Origin: Bacteroidaceae bacterium
GTDB lineage: Bacteria; Bacteroidota; Bacteroidia; Bacteroidales; Bacteroidaceae
Length of the DNA stretch: 57,064 bases
Direction: 5' to 3'
NCBI GenBank assembly: GCA_017628845.1
Contig: JAGBYI010000055.1
Location: forward strand, 1-57,064
Notes under the pieces: model-generated
Databases searched by the model: none
Told to the model about the DNA's origin: nothing
The model's input: the letters and a program-made list of their open reading frames with translations, nothing else
Part shown: positions 43,468 through 52,655 of the stretch, one piece after another
How positions within the stretch are numbered: the stretch's first letter is position 1
Layout of the letters: every line of letters starts with the position of its first letter
Translations under genes and position numbers: made by a program

Positions 43468-44865
43468 TTATTCTTGCTTGTTGACTGAAGTGAGTTTCTT
43501 GCCCTGATACTCGCCGGTAAGGGTGCGCAGGAAGGCCACTATGGAAGCAACCTCAGCATCGTTGAGTTGTGCATCGCACTGGTAGAGAGCCATATCGCGG
43601 ACAGCCTCTTCCATGGTGGCACGTGTACCATCGTGATAGTAGGGCCAGGTGAGTTCTATGTTGCGCAGGCCGGGAACCTTGAAGCGATGACGGTCGCGCT
43701 CGTCCTGTGTCTGCTTAAAGCGGCCGTTGTCCTCCTCGGTGAGTTCCGTGCCACGAGCCTCGAAGTAGTGCTGGCGCAAGCCCATCAGTTCGTAGGACTC
43801 GCCACCCAGGTTCACACCAACGTGGCAGGTGGCACAGTTGTTGGCCTTGAACAGGTCGTAGCCACGAAGTTCGTCGGCGGTGAGTGCATCGTTGTCGCCC
43901 AGCAGCCATTTGTCGAACTGTGAGTTGGGAGTGATGAGCGTGCGCTCGAACTCCTCTATGGCATTGGTGATGTTTGCCTCGGTGATACCATCGGGATAGA
44001 GGGCATTGAACTCGGCAACATACTTCTCATCCTGTGCAAGCTTGGCAATAATCTCATCGAAGGAAGTGGAAGCCATCTCCACGGGGTTCAGTGGAGGACC
44101 GGCAGCCTGTTCGGCAAGAGTCTTGGCACGGCCGTCCCAGAACTGGACGAAGTTGTATACGGCATTGTAGGTGGTGGGAGCGTTTACTCCACCCATGTTG
44201 TTTGCCACACCTTTTGAATACTGCAGGTTGTCTACACCGCCTGTATTCAGGCCATGGCAAGTGGCACAAGAAACGGTGTTGTCGGAAGACAGACGTGTGT
44301 CGTGGTACAGGTCAAAACCCAACTGCACCTTACGTGGGTCGGTATTGGCCTTTGCAATGATAGGACGTATAGGTTCGCCAGCACGCTCACCAGTGAGACC
44401 ATCGTTGTAGTATGCTGTGCGGTAGTCGCGTGCCCACTCTGCGATAACAGAAGCCTTGGCGTCTGTCATTTGACTGCCCCAGTGTACGAGATAATACTTT
44501 GCCATGGGCATGCGCTTGTCCAGCGCCACCTTCTCTATCTTGGCAACGTCAACAGGATTCGGCATGCCGCCATCCTTCAGTTTTGCCATAACGTCTTCAA
44601 TGTCGAATGCGCGGTAGCCTTCTTCAATGTCTGCCTTCACCATATCGCCTGCTACAGGGATGTTGGCATAGAACGGAAGTTCGGGATTAGCACTATGGCA
44701 GCTGATGCAACCGCCTTTCTCCAGAATGGCAGCAACGCGTGCCTCCGGAGCTAACTCCTTAGATGGCGTTGAATTTGCCGTCATTACACGGTAGGTGACC
44801 CAACCACATGCAATAAGCAGCATTGCAACGCCAATCAGGAACTGACCTCTCTTTTGCTTTTTCAT
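43468..44865 (-). CDS. Tri-haem cytochrome c peroxidase family protein
   Basis: Periplasmic di-haem peroxidase (CcpA/MauG type) with an extra N-terminal haem domain, 465 aa. N-terminal anchor/signal GQFLIGVAMLLIACGWVTYR. Three CxxCH haem sites: CISCH at residues 53-57 (haem-binding domain), CATCH at 200-204 and CATCH at 344-348. Conserved peroxidase blocks LGFDLYHDTRLSSDNTVSCA, FWDGRAKTLAEQA and VPGLRNIELTWPYYHDG are present. It probably reduces hydrogen peroxide with electrons from quinol or cytochrome c. The two genes upstream on the same strand encode cytochrome c maturation proteins that would supply its haems. Confidence 0.92.
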   Translation of the reverse strand: MKKQKRGQFLIGVAMLLIACGWVTYRVMTANSTPSKELAPEARVAAILEKGGCISCHSANPELPFYANIPVAGDMVKADIEEGYRAFDIEDVMAKLKDGGMPNPVDVAKIEKVALDKRMPMAKYYLVHWGSQMTDAKASVIAEWARDYRTAYYNDGLTGERAGEPIRPIIAKANTDPRKVQLGFDLYHDTRLSSDNTVSCATCHGLNTGGVDNLQYSKGVANNMGGVNAPTTYNAVYNFVQFWDGRAKTLAEQAAGPPLNPVEMASTSFDEIIAKLAQDEKYVAEFNALYPDGITEANITNAIEEFERTLITPNSQFDKWLLGDNDALTADELRGYDLFKANNCATCHVGVNLGGESYELMGLRQHYFEARGTELTEEDNGRFKQTQDERDRHRFKVPGLRNIELTWPYYHDGTRATMEEAVRDMALYQCDAQLNDAEVASIVAFLRTLTGEYQGKKLTSVNKQE

Positions 44866-44882
44866 AACTTTGATATTGTTGG

Positions 44883-45665
44883 TTATTGATTATATGTATG
44901 TATACTTGTTTCTGCCGACGGCAGGTAATTGATGCCATACCAGCACATCTGCAAGGCAAGGAAACCAAGGACAATGGTTGTGTGGTATAACCAGCGGTGC
45001 TTGGTGTTCATCACACTCGGAGCCAAGTGCAAGGCTATGAGATATAGTGCCCATGTGGCAACAGCCCAAGACTCCTTTGGGTCCCAACTCCAATAGGCTC
45101 CCCAAGCCTCCTTGGCCCACAAGGAACCTGTGAGCATGCCTATGGAGAGGAAGGCCAGACCTGCATACAGGAGTTTCTCTATTGCCATGTCCATGTTGCT
45201 GTTTCTTCGTGCCAGTGCCATGGTTGAGAGCAGTGTGGCACAGCCCAGCAGTGAGTATGAGAACATATAGACAGAGACGTGTGGTACAAACCACACACTC
45301 TGCAGGGCAGGCATCAGTGTTTGGTCGTGAATCTCTGGTTTTGCAATATTTATGATGATGAAAACTCCAGCCAGTACAGTGGAGAACAGCATTATCCAGC
45401 GGTATTGCCACCGGTAATACGTGAAGAGTCCTGCTACCAGGAGGAAGAAGGAATACCATAGTCGTGTCTCGCCCATGGTACGAAGTGGCGGGCGCTCAAG
45501 CGTTGTCCATAGCATGGCTATGAAACCAGCCATGCCCAGAATGGCAAGCAGCATCAAGGCTATGGCCCAAAGGTTACGGTTCTTTTTCAGCACCGCTATT
45601 GTAGCTCCTGTTGTGGCAAGTAGCATTACTACTGCTGCCCACATGGGGAATATGTTCCAGCCCAT
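44883..45665 (-). CDS. ccsA: Cytochrome c biogenesis protein CcsA (CcmC/ResC type)
   Basis: Multi-pass inner-membrane haem handling protein of the system II cytochrome c synthase, 260 aa with about eight helices. The haem-binding tryptophan-rich motif reads WGAYWSWDPKESWA near residues 189-202. The flanking histidines expected for haem coordination are in VPHVSVYMFSYSLL and the late TKHRWLYHTT. It is followed after 17 bp by the tri-haem peroxidase and preceded by its ResB-like partner. A dispersed heptamer repeat fills the 54-bp gap to that gene. Confidence 0.9.
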   Translation of the reverse strand: MGWNIFPMWAAVVMLLATTGATIAVLKKNRNLWAIALMLLAILGMAGFIAMLWTTLERPPLRTMGETRLWYSFFLLVAGLFTYYRWQYRWIMLFSTVLAGVFIIINIAKPEIHDQTLMPALQSVWFVPHVSVYMFSYSLLGCATLLSTMALARRNSNMDMAIEKLLYAGLAFLSIGMLTGSLWAKEAWGAYWSWDPKESWAVATWALYLIALHLAPSVMNTKHRWLYHTTIVLGFLALQMCWYGINYLPSAETSIHTYNQ

Positions 45666-45668
45666 AGT

Positions 45669-45710
45669 TAATAACGTTTAACGTTTAATGTTTAACGTTT
45701 CAGGTTTCAG
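45669..45710. repeat. Heptamer repeat run AACGTTT / CAGGTTT
   Basis: The gap between ccsA and the ResB-like gene is filled by AACGTTTAACGTTTAATGTT and TTTCAGGTTTCAGGTTTC, degenerate 7-base repeats. They resemble the GTTTAACG words beside the REP-like palindromes. Confidence 0.65.
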
Positions 45711-45719
45711 GTTTCAAGT

Positions 45720-46619
45720 TTATTTTCCCTCGCTCATCAAGCTAAAACAGTCATCGTTAAACTTTAAACTTTCAACTTTCAACAAGTTTTCCGTTTTCCT
45801 CGGTCCTTGTACGAAGAGCAGCACTGCACCGACAATAAGCATGATGATGCCGGTTGCAGTCATCCATTGCCATGGTTCTTTTACTATTTCAATGACAGCA
45901 TAGGTTTCGCCCATGAGCGTCTTGCCGAAACTGACGAGGTATATCTTCTCGCTTAGTGTGCGGCTGTAGGGGTGATTCACTCTTAGCGTTACATTCTTGT
46001 TGTCCACCTTTATATTCGCGTCGTAGTGCGTGGGTGCTCCGTTCTCGGCATGCTCCATGTGGAAAGACACCAATTCTATGGTATAGGGCAGGAATCTCTG
46101 TTTGCCTTCCATCGTATATGCTTCATTGGAGGGATAGTGATGTGCGGCTACGCGCCACTGCTCACGGTCCGGAGCACCCCAGAAACCTGCACCAAGAGCC
46201 AGCAGCAGTCCCACGTGTGTCAGGCAGAAACGCCAGCGTATGCCCTTGGCATTGCGCCAGCCCCGCAGTATCACAAAGCAGAGGTGGCTCAGGATGAAGA
46301 GTAACGACACTGCCACTGGCCATGCTGTTGTGGATGGCTTGCGTTGCAGGCCGAGAACTATGCCTACCATAGCCATCAGCGCAAGCGAGAGCCATGTAGC
46401 CTGGCGAGAGAGCATGAACCTGGCAGTACGGTTGCGGTACATGATTGCTATCAGCACAATCCATAGTACCACAATAAATATGTTGAGAGGAAAGTGGAAT
46501 ATGTCCACGGGGAAACTGCCAAAGCAAAGTTCGGTCATAACAGACAACACTATGCTACAACCTGCTATGAAGACAGCAGACATGGAACGGGGACTGTTTA
46601 TTGATGTCAATATTGCCAT
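45720..46619 (-). CDS. ResB/CcsB-like cytochrome c biogenesis protein with repeat-derived tail
   Basis: Membrane protein of 299 aa paired with CcsA in cytochrome c maturation. It has four N-terminal helices, a periplasmic domain with the ResB-like YTIELVSFHMEHAENGAPTH and VTLRVNHPYSRTL, and a last helix TGIIMLIVGAVLLFVQG. After GPRKTEN the C-terminus (LLKVESLKFNDDCFSLMSEGK) is encoded by DNA matching the dispersed intergenic repeats (GTTGAAAGTTTAAAGTTTAACG and TAGCTTGATGAGC). The original stop was therefore probably lost and the last ~20 residues are acquired. Confidence 0.82.
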   Translation of the reverse strand: MAILTSINSPRSMSAVFIAGCSIVLSVMTELCFGSFPVDIFHFPLNIFIVVLWIVLIAIMYRNRTARFMLSRQATWLSLALMAMVGIVLGLQRKPSTTAWPVAVSLLFILSHLCFVILRGWRNAKGIRWRFCLTHVGLLLALGAGFWGAPDREQWRVAAHHYPSNEAYTMEGKQRFLPYTIELVSFHMEHAENGAPTHYDANIKVDNKNVTLRVNHPYSRTLSEKIYLVSFGKTLMGETYAVIEIVKEPWQWMTATGIIMLIVGAVLLFVQGPRKTENLLKVESLKFNDDCFSLMSEGK

Positions 46620-46705
46620 AACTGGCGATAAAGGTAGGCTTATTTTACGAAAAAGAGATTACAGCACCATTAAAATATGAATAAGGACTATGGATTGTAA
46701 TCTGC

Positions 46706-48694
46706 TCAGGGCAAACCGAAGGTTGTACGCATTACACGGAACTCCGTTCTTCTGTTCAGCGCATTGCACGCCTCCTGCTGTTCTTCATTGGGAAGAGCCA
46801 GGATGAAGGACTCTGTCAGTGTGTCACCTGCCTGCAGGAATGGATTCTGCTCGGCCTGACGTCGTGTCACAATCTTTGGGCGGCTCTCGCCATATCCCAC
46901 AGGAATCAGTCGGCCGGCAGGCAAGCCCCGGCTGATGAGATAGTTCACCACGCTCTCGGCACGACGCTGGGACAGGCGTAGGTTGTACTCGTCCCTGCCA
47001 CGATAGTCGCAATGCGAGGACAGTTCTATGGTCACACTGGGATTCTCCGCCAGCAGCACGGCCAGACTATCCAGTGCTATGGTACTGCTGTCGGTCAGTT
47101 CGGCACTGTCGAATTCGTAGAACACGTTGCGGATTAGAACAGGATCTGTCATACTGGCTAAGGGGAACTGAAGCACATGCTCGCGCGACACACTGCTTGT
47201 GTCAATGAAAATTTCCTGCTTGTGGTTCATATAACCCTTGCATGTGCCCAGCAGGACATAGGCCACATTGGGTTTCACCTCCTGCACAAAGGAACCGTCT
47301 GACCTGACGGACAACTTCAGGTTCGTGCCATCGTTGCCCACCATGTAAACCAAGGCCTCGGGCAGTTCATACCCATCCTTCTCATAGACCCATCCCTTGA
47401 TACTCTGTACAATCTCGGGGCACTCAAAGGACATTATCTGGTCCCATCCACGGCCGTTGCCACGGTTTGTGGAGAAGAAACCGCGATTGTGAAGTCCTTC
47501 AAACGTCATGCCGAAGTCGTCACCAGCCGAGTTCATGGGAGAACCGAGGTTTTCCAAGGTCCATACCCCTGCGGTATCCTGTTCGGCACGGAAGAGGTCC
47601 AGACCGCCCATTCCGGGATGTCCATCGGAGGAGAAATATAACTCTCCGTTGGCACGGAACGAAGGGAATACTTCATCGGCAAAGGTATTGATCTTTGGTC
47701 CAAGGTTTTCCGGAGCACCAAATCCATGTTCGTCCAAGGATACCTTCCACAGGTCCATTCCTCCTTGTCCTCCCGGCATGTCGCTTGAAAAGAAAAGCCA
47801 TTCTCCGTCGGGCGATACGGCAGGGTAGGCGAATGTGGAAAGTGTATCGTTGGAAATCTTTACCTCTTCGGGCTTGCTCCATGCTGCATCACTGCGGTTG
47901 CTGGACATTATTACGGCATAGCGTGGATAGTTGGAGTCGTGTGTGCAACGGGTGAAGTACATGGTCTTCCCGTCTGGACTAAAGGAACATGCTCCGTCCT
48001 CAAAATCCGTATTCACTTCTCCCTCCACAGCTTCGGGCTTTGACCATTTTCCCTTGTCGTCCTTCTGGCTGAAGAATATGTCTGCCATCTTCACGCCGGT
48101 TATGCCGCTGGCATCCTCACCTTTTGCCTGTGGACGTGTAGTGGTGAAGTACAACTGGTCCCAGTTGTCACCATAAAGGGCAGGGGAGTAGTCGGCACGT
48201 CTGCTTGACAGAATAGGCATCTTCTTGATGCTGTACAGCGAACCTTTTTTCTTCCATACGGCAGCCAGTTTGCATCCCTCCAGGCCATTCTTCGCTTCCA
48301 GCGACGATGGCACGCTGTCCAGATACAGCGTGTAGTTCTTTATGGCATCGTTGTACTTTCCCATCCAGTGCTGCATCTGTGCCAGACGCAGTATGGCCTC
48401 GGGTCCTCCAGTCTTGTAGCGCACAGCATTCTGGTATGCACCGGCAGCCTTGGCGCTGTATCCTATGCGGCGGTAGCACTCTGCCATTTTCCATGCCCTT
48501 TCTCCACGTTTGGACTTTTCCTTGACTGTAGTGTGCGAATATGCCTTCTTGAACTCTTCGGCAGCATCAAAGTATTCGCCTATGGCATAGTATTCCTCTG
48601 CCTTTCGTGCATAGTTGTCCGCGCCGCATCCGCTAAGGACGAGGAGCAGGGCAATAATGCCGGTCAGGAAAAGAAGTATCTTGTGCTTGGGCAT
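46706..48694 (-). CDS. porE: Type IX secretion outer-membrane lipoprotein PorE
   Basis: Lipoprotein that links the type IX machinery to peptidoglycan, 662 aa. Domain order matches PorE: lipobox LLVLSGCG (Cys 23); TPR repeats ~25-150 (YARKAEEYYAIGEYFDAAEE); WD40/PD40-like propeller ~170-430 (FSPDGKTMYFTRCTHD and VSPDGEWLFFSSDMPGGQGG); carboxypeptidase-regulatory-like domain ~430-510; OmpA-C domain ~525-660 (VFYEFDSAELTDSSTIALDS and YNLRLSQRRAESVVNYLISR). porQ is at 20726. A 10-base periodic repeat array lies directly upstream of its start. Confidence 0.9.
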   Translation of the reverse strand: MPKHKILLFLTGIIALLLVLSGCGADNYARKAEEYYAIGEYFDAAEEFKKAYSHTTVKEKSKRGERAWKMAECYRRIGYSAKAAGAYQNAVRYKTGGPEAILRLAQMQHWMGKYNDAIKNYTLYLDSVPSSLEAKNGLEGCKLAAVWKKKGSLYSIKKMPILSSRRADYSPALYGDNWDQLYFTTTRPQAKGEDASGITGVKMADIFFSQKDDKGKWSKPEAVEGEVNTDFEDGACSFSPDGKTMYFTRCTHDSNYPRYAVIMSSNRSDAAWSKPEEVKISNDTLSTFAYPAVSPDGEWLFFSSDMPGGQGGMDLWKVSLDEHGFGAPENLGPKINTFADEVFPSFRANGELYFSSDGHPGMGGLDLFRAEQDTAGVWTLENLGSPMNSAGDDFGMTFEGLHNRGFFSTNRGNGRGWDQIMSFECPEIVQSIKGWVYEKDGYELPEALVYMVGNDGTNLKLSVRSDGSFVQEVKPNVAYVLLGTCKGYMNHKQEIFIDTSSVSREHVLQFPLASMTDPVLIRNVFYEFDSAELTDSSTIALDSLAVLLAENPSVTIELSSHCDYRGRDEYNLRLSQRRAESVVNYLISRGLPAGRLIPVGYGESRPKIVTRRQAEQNPFLQAGDTLTESFILALPNEEQQEACNALNRRTEFRVMRTTFGLP

Positions 48695-48700
48695 GGGGGT

Positions 48701-48830
48701 GTTTTTTGTAGGCTCTTATAGGCTCTTCTATGAAATCCTAGGCTATCCTAGGCTATCCTAGGTTCTCCTAGTAAGTCATAGTAAGTCCTAGGTTTTCCTA
48801 GGGTCTCCTAGGTTTTCCTATTCTCTTTTA
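48701..48830. repeat. Thirteen 10-base repeats, consensus GGNTNTCCTA
   Basis: Without indels, every 10-base block from 48701 to 48830 ends in TA, and most read GGCTATCCTA, GGTTTTCCTA or close variants. On the minus strand this is CTAGGAnAnC. It fills the gap between topB and porE and sits just upstream of the porE start. Confidence 0.85.
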
Positions 48831-48859
48831 ACTATAACGTAAAAGCTGGGCTATTTATT

Positions 48860-50776
48860 TTATTTCTTCTTGCCCTTCTTTGCAACTTCCTCTGTTATGC
48901 TCACATGTCGGTTGCTGTTGTCGCGCATAACTTCCATTACCACCTCCGTTACCATTTGCTTCAGTTCGGCAAGGAACTGGTGTGCATCGTACTGCCTCTG
49001 CTCTATCTGCCTGAGCTTACGCTCCCAGATGCCAGTCAGCTCTGCACTCTTCAGCAGTTCCTCGTGAATGATGCCTATAAGTTCCACTCCAGTAGGCGTT
49101 GCCCATAGTGAGGTGCGCTCTTTGCGGATGTAGCGACGGCGAAACAAGGTTTCTATGATGGCAGCACGTGTGGATGGACGGCCTATGCCATTCTCCTTCA
49201 GTGCATCTCTGAGTTCCTCGTCCTCCACCATTTTGCCTGCTGTTTCCATTGCCCTAAGCAATGTTGCTTCGGTGTAGGGCTTGGGTGGCGTGGTCTGCTT
49301 CTCTGCCAAGTCGGGCGCGTGTGGTCCGCTCTCGCCTTTTACAAATTCGGGCAGCAGTTTCTCCTCGGCAGGTGTGTCGGCAGAGTCAGGGTTTGTGCTG
49401 GTGTTTGTATTCCATAGCACCTTCCATGCCGGGTCGGTAATATGTTTGCCAGTAGCACGGAAGGCGATGTCGCCCACCTCGCCCGTTATGGTGGTGGTCT
49501 CAAAGAGGCAGTCGGGATAGAAAATGCCTATGAAGCGGCGTGCTATCAGGTCAAAGACCTTCTTTTCTGCTTCCGTCAATCCAATGATAGGTTGTCCTGT
49601 GGGTATGATGGCGTGGTGGTCCGTCACCTTGCTGTTGTCAAAGAACTTCTTGTCCTTCCTCAGTTTCTGCCCCTTTATCCTGTCCATCAGATGGAAGTAG
49701 TCCTTCAGTCCGTTCATAATCTGTCCGCACTTTGGGTACACATCGTCGGGCAGGAATGTGGTGTCCACACGGGGATATGTAGATACTTTCTTTTCGTAAA
49801 GGCTCTGTACCAGTTGCAGTGTCTGGTCGGCAGAATATCCGAACTTCTTGTTGCACTCTACCTGCAGGCTGGTCAGGTCAAACAGGCGTGGTGGTGCCTC
49901 CTTGCCCTTCTTCTTTTCTACTTTCTTTACGGTAAAGGGTAAGTCCTTTATCTTCTCCAATACGGCTTCGCCCTCCTCGCGGGTCTTGAATCCCTTGGGA
50001 GTCTTCTCCTTGGTCTTGGCCTGCTCCTGCTTTTCCGTTTGAGACTCTTCCTTTTCCTCCTCCTCCATCACCACGTTGAACACCGTGTCGCGATACAGTG
50101 TGGTCAGCACCCAGTAGGTAGTGGGCACGAAGTTTTCTATTTCCTGCTGACGGCGAACGATAAGGGCGAGGGTAGGGGTTTGCACACGGCCTATGCTCAG
50201 TACCTGATTGGCTCCCTGGCTGCGGTCGTTGCTCCTGTATTTCAGTGTGTAGAGTCTGGTGGCGTTCATTCCCAAGGTCCAGTCTCCGATGGCACGCATC
50301 AGTCCGGCCTCGTACAGACTCTGGTAATGCGACTGGTCCTTCAGGTTCTGGAACCCCTCGCGTATGGCCTCTTCTGTCAGCGAGGATATCCACAGACGCT
50401 GCACGGGGCATTTAGCACCAGCCAGCTGCATCACCCAGCGCTGTATCAGTTCACCCTCTTGTCCGGCATCACCGCAGTTTATGATGGAGTCGGCATTCTG
50501 CATCAGCGATGTTATCACCTTGAATTGATGCTCCACACCCTTGTCCTGCTTCAGACGGATGCCGAAGCGGGGCGGTATCATGGGCAGGGAACCAAGGGAC
50601 CAGTACTTCCACTGCTGGTTGTACTCGTGAGGTTCCTTCAGTTCGCACAGGTGGCCAAAGGTCCACGTTACCTGATACCCGTTGCCCTCCATGTATCCAT
50701 CTCTGGACTGGGTGGCACCGAGCACTTTGGCTATGTCCTTGGCTACGGAAGGTTTCTCGGCTATGCAGACTATCAT
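48860..50776 (-). CDS. topB: DNA topoisomerase III (type IA)
   Basis: ATP-independent type IA topoisomerase that resolves single-stranded or catenated DNA, 638 aa. Toprim motifs AEKPSVAKDIAKVLGA (residues ~6-21) and GDAGQEGELIQRWV; active-site tyrosine in KVSTYPRVDTTFLP; C-terminal core ENGIGRPSTRAAIIETLFRR. A charged Glu/Lys insertion (EEEEKEESQTEKQEQAKTKE, ~240-260) interrupts the gate domain in a position that tolerates inserts. No C-terminal zinc fingers. It starts 13 bp after the AspT-type gene and is likely in the same transcript. Confidence 0.94.
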   Translation of the reverse strand: MIVCIAEKPSVAKDIAKVLGATQSRDGYMEGNGYQVTWTFGHLCELKEPHEYNQQWKYWSLGSLPMIPPRFGIRLKQDKGVEHQFKVITSLMQNADSIINCGDAGQEGELIQRWVMQLAGAKCPVQRLWISSLTEEAIREGFQNLKDQSHYQSLYEAGLMRAIGDWTLGMNATRLYTLKYRSNDRSQGANQVLSIGRVQTPTLALIVRRQQEIENFVPTTYWVLTTLYRDTVFNVVMEEEEKEESQTEKQEQAKTKEKTPKGFKTREEGEAVLEKIKDLPFTVKKVEKKKGKEAPPRLFDLTSLQVECNKKFGYSADQTLQLVQSLYEKKVSTYPRVDTTFLPDDVYPKCGQIMNGLKDYFHLMDRIKGQKLRKDKKFFDNSKVTDHHAIIPTGQPIIGLTEAEKKVFDLIARRFIGIFYPDCLFETTTITGEVGDIAFRATGKHITDPAWKVLWNTNTSTNPDSADTPAEEKLLPEFVKGESGPHAPDLAEKQTTPPKPYTEATLLRAMETAGKMVEDEELRDALKENGIGRPSTRAAIIETLFRRRYIRKERTSLWATPTGVELIGIIHEELLKSAELTGIWERKLRQIEQRQYDAHQFLAELKQMVTEVVMEVMRDNSNRHVSITEEVAKKGKKK

Positions 50777-50789
50777 GCTGAGAGGACTA

Positions 50790-52493
50790 TTATGCTATGC
50801 ATAGCAGCAGGATTATCAACTGTGCCGTCAGAATCCTGAGGAACATGCTCAGGGGATACACTGTACTGTAACCTACGGCGGGGGCGTCGTTGGACGCTGT
50901 CTGGTTGGCAAATGCCAGGGCTGGTGGGTCGGTGTTGGCACCGGCTATCAGACCCATCAGGGTGAAATAGTTCAACTTATAGTACAGTTTGCCAACAAGT
51001 CCCATTATCAGGATGGGTATGGTGGTGATCAGGAAACCGCACCAAACGTATGTCAGACCATCGCCTGCCACCACGGTGTCCACAAAGTTGGCACCAGCCT
51101 TTATGCCCACGCTGGCAAGGAACAGTGCCAGGCCTATCTCGCGGAGCATCAGGTTTGCACTTGTGGTCGTGTATGCCACAATCTTGGCCTTGTAACCGAA
51201 GCGTGCCAGCAGAATAGCCACAATCAGCGGACCGCCAGCCAGACCGAGCTTCACTGGTGTTGGTACACCAGGTACTGCGAATGGTATTGAACCGAAGATG
51301 ATGCCTACGAAGATTCCGATGAAGATGGCGGTGAGGTTAGGGTGGTCCAGCTTCTTCACTGAATTACCCATCTTGCTTGCTACACGGTTTACTGCATCTT
51401 CGGGACCGACAACAACAATACGGTCGCCCACCTGAAGACGAAGGTGACTTTCGGCAAAGAGGTTCATGCCACCGCGCTTCACACGGGTTACGTTCACGCC
51501 ATACACACTGCTGAAGTGCAGTTCTGCCAGAGTCTTGCCGTTCATCTTGGACTGTGTTACCAGCACATGCTTGGTTACCATGGGCACATCTTGTTCTTCC
51601 CACACCACTTCCTCTTCGGGACCGATGAATGCGCTGATAGCCTCGGCATCGTCCTGGGCACAGTTTATGAACATCTTGTCGCCCAGATGTATGATGGTAT
51701 CCCTGTTGGGCATGCTCACATGGCCATCATGCAGGATACGGCTGCACACGAAGTCGCGTGCCAGGAACTCTCTCACTTGCAATATGGTGCGTCCTGCTAA
51801 GGCCTGATTGGTGGCCACCAGAGTCATCCTGTGTGGGGTGACATGTGGGTTGGCAGCAATCTCGTTCTCTATCTGCTTCTGTTCCTTTGCCAAAGATGTG
51901 CGTGTGAGCAGACGTATCAGTATCGTTGCGCCTATAATGCCCACAACACCAAGGGGATAGGCACAAGCATAGCCATTGGCTATGGCAGGGGCATTGGTTC
52001 CGAAGATATTGGTACATGCCTCGGTGGCAGCACCCAGACCTGGGGTGTTTGTAATGGCTCCGCAGAGCACGCCCACCATCATGGCCAGGTTGCGGCTATT
52101 CACGCCAGCCATGCCTCCGCCGTCGTAGAATACCAGGAAGTACAGGCCTATGCAGCACAGTACATTCAGCAGGATAATTCCCACTGCTAACAGGTTCATG
52201 GTGATGCCGCCTTTCTTGAAACTTTCAAAGAAACCAGGACCAACCTGCAGACCTATGCAGTAGACAAACAGAATCAGACCGAAGTCCTGTACGAAGGTCA
52301 GCGTGGAGGTGGTGCCGGTCAGGCCGAAGTGTCCTGCCAGAATGCCGGCGAAAAGCACAAAGGTTACTCCCAAGGAAATGCCGAAGAACTTTATTCGGCC
52401 CAGTGCCAGACCTATACTGATAACACCAGCATAAAGCATAACAATGTGGCCTATGCTATCAGTAGTGGTGAGAAGTGAATTTAACCATTCCAT
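50790..52493 (-). CDS. AspT/YidE-type membrane antiporter with two RCK_C domains
   Basis: Integral membrane transporter of the aspartate:alanine antiporter-like family, 567 aa. Membrane halves ~1-180 ([20 protein letters not shown], then [14 protein letters not shown]) and ~385-565 ([20 protein letters not shown]) flank two cytosolic TrkA-C/RCK_C domains. These contain [20 protein letters not shown], then [16 protein letters not shown], and later [20 protein letters not shown]. The substrate is unknown. It is transcribed divergently from mutA and followed by topB. Confidence 0.85.
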   Translation of the reverse strand: MEWLNSLLTTTDSIGHIVMLYAGVISIGLALGRIKFFGISLGVTFVLFAGILAGHFGLTGTTSTLTFVQDFGLILFVYCIGLQVGPGFFESFKKGGITMNLLAVGIILLNVLCCIGLYFLVFYDGGGMAGVNSRNLAMMVGVLCGAITNTPGLGAATEACTNIFGTNAPAIANGYACAYPLGVVGIIGATILIRLLTRTSLAKEQKQIENEIAANPHVTPHRMTLVATNQALAGRTILQVREFLARDFVCSRILHDGHVSMPNRDTIIHLGDKMFINCAQDDAEAISAFIGPEEEVVWEEQDVPMVTKHVLVTQSKMNGKTLAELHFSSVYGVNVTRVKRGGMNLFAESHLRLQVGDRIVVVGPEDAVNRVASKMGNSVKKLDHPNLTAIFIGIFVGIIFGSIPFAVPGVPTPVKLGLAGGPLIVAILLARFGYKAKIVAYTTTSANLMLREIGLALFLASVGIKAGANFVDTVVAGDGLTYVWCGFLITTIPILIMGLVGKLYYKLNYFTLMGLIAGANTDPPALAFANQTASNDAPAVGYSTVYPLSMFLRILTAQLIILLLCIA

Positions 52494-52531
52494 AAGCGCA
52501 ATATAGATGTATTAAATATGTGTTTCACGTG

Positions 52532-52539
52532 CAAAATTA
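52532..52539 (-). promoter_or_regulatory. -7 promoter box for the AspT-type gene
   Basis: TAATTTTG on the minus strand fits TAnnTTTG. The -33 element is not clear. Confidence 0.35.
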
Positions 52540-52564
52540 CTTAAAATAATGACAACACTGCCAC

Positions 52565-52598
52565 TTTTGCTTGCTTTAATTTTGCCAACCAAGCAAAA
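52565..52598. promoter_or_regulatory. Possible operator overlapping the mutAB promoter
   Basis: Perfect 9-base inverted arms TTTTGCTTG (52565-52573) and CAAGCAAAA (52590-52598) enclose the -33 box of the mutAB promoter. Confidence 0.45.
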
Positions 52599-52611
52599 AA
52601 GCGTACTTTTG
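52581..52611 (+). promoter_or_regulatory. Consensus Bacteroidota promoter for mutA-mutB
   Basis: TTTG at 52581-52584, exactly 19 nt, TACTTTTG at 52604-52611. The transcript start is predicted near 52616, about 40 nt before the mutA ATG. Confidence 0.8.
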
Positions 52612-52655
52612 CTCGGAATATATAACAAATATCATACATAATTCATTAAATAAAA

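Noticed and set aside
52612-52655. Cobalamin riboswitch for mutAB
   Set aside because: Only about 40 leader bases are available and none of the B12-box sequence is present.
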